The notes beneath the pieces were generated by a model. That model was not told the origin of the DNA, did no database searches, and saw only the letters and a list, made by a program, of their open reading frames with translations. 15,888 nt of DNA from positions 22,443-38,330 of the forward strand of contig DEIP01000131.1 in NCBI GenBank assembly GCA_002352605.1, given 5' to 3'. The position numbers were made by a program, and so were the translations under genes. Shown here piece after piece: positions 15,884-15,888 of the stretch; position 1 is the first letter of the stretch; each line of letters begins with the position of its first letter. Source of the DNA: Desulfobacteraceae bacterium UBA2771 (GTDB lineage: Bacteria; Desulfobacterota; Desulfobacteria; Desulfobacterales; Desulfosarcinaceae).

Positions 15884-15888
15884 TGGTT
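15883..15888 (+). CDS. Possible start of the next gene, cut by the window edge
   Basis: The stop TGA of the GT4 gene is followed so that an ATG shares its A (TGATG at 15881-15885). This is the classic stop-start overlap of tightly coupled operon genes. Only two codons are inside the window, so nothing can be said about the product. Confidence 0.25.

Overview
The window looks like chromosomal DNA of a strictly anaerobic, sulfate-reducer-type deltaproteobacterium (Desulfobacterota, probably Desulfobacterales). This rests on the gene types: a giant ATP-dependent acyl-CoA dehydratase/reductase activase fusion, an Fe-S/FMN/FAD enoate-reductase-like enzyme and a DUF2279 envelope protein, all in GC-rich DNA. 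It is an inference from gene content; no rRNA or other marker is present.

Layout. Positions 1-2632 are read on the minus strand: the 5' end of a small coiled-coil, Lys/Ala-rich protein running off the left edge, a small zinc-ribbon membrane protein, and the periplasmic folding factor PpiD. A complete tRNA-Ala(GGC) gene with promoter and terminator lies on the plus strand at 3012-3087. Minus-strand genes follow: a SLOG/putative molybdenum-carrier protein, a decayed response-regulator receiver fragment (3713-3844), an old-yellow-enzyme/2,4-dienoyl-CoA-reductase-like oxidoreductase, and a 1575-residue protein with two tandem BcrA/HgdC-type ATPase modules fused to DUF2229/HgdB-like iron-sulfur regions. 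The last two enzymes probably belong to the same low-potential acyl-CoA or redox chemistry, but their substrate cannot be read from the sequence.

From 10716 to 12909 the DNA is disturbed. It holds an intact DUF2279 gene with gene debris on either side. Upstream is the C-terminal end of an outer-membrane beta-barrel-like protein. Downstream is an in-frame but frameshifted stretch carrying a diverged duplicate of the DUF2279 protein's own N-terminal linker. These fragments are visible only when separate frames are stitched together.

From about 12750 rightward the DNA becomes clearly AT-rich and switches to the plus strand. Two overlapping glycosyltransferase genes (GT2, then GT4) start what looks like a surface-polysaccharide cluster continuing past the right edge, where a third start codon overlaps the last stop. 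The change in base composition suggests a horizontally acquired or exchanged polysaccharide locus.

I did not find a CRISPR array, an insertion sequence, or a plainly new defence or other system. The least conventional items are the tandem, complementarily degenerate activase fusion and the duplicated linker debris beside the DUF2279 gene.
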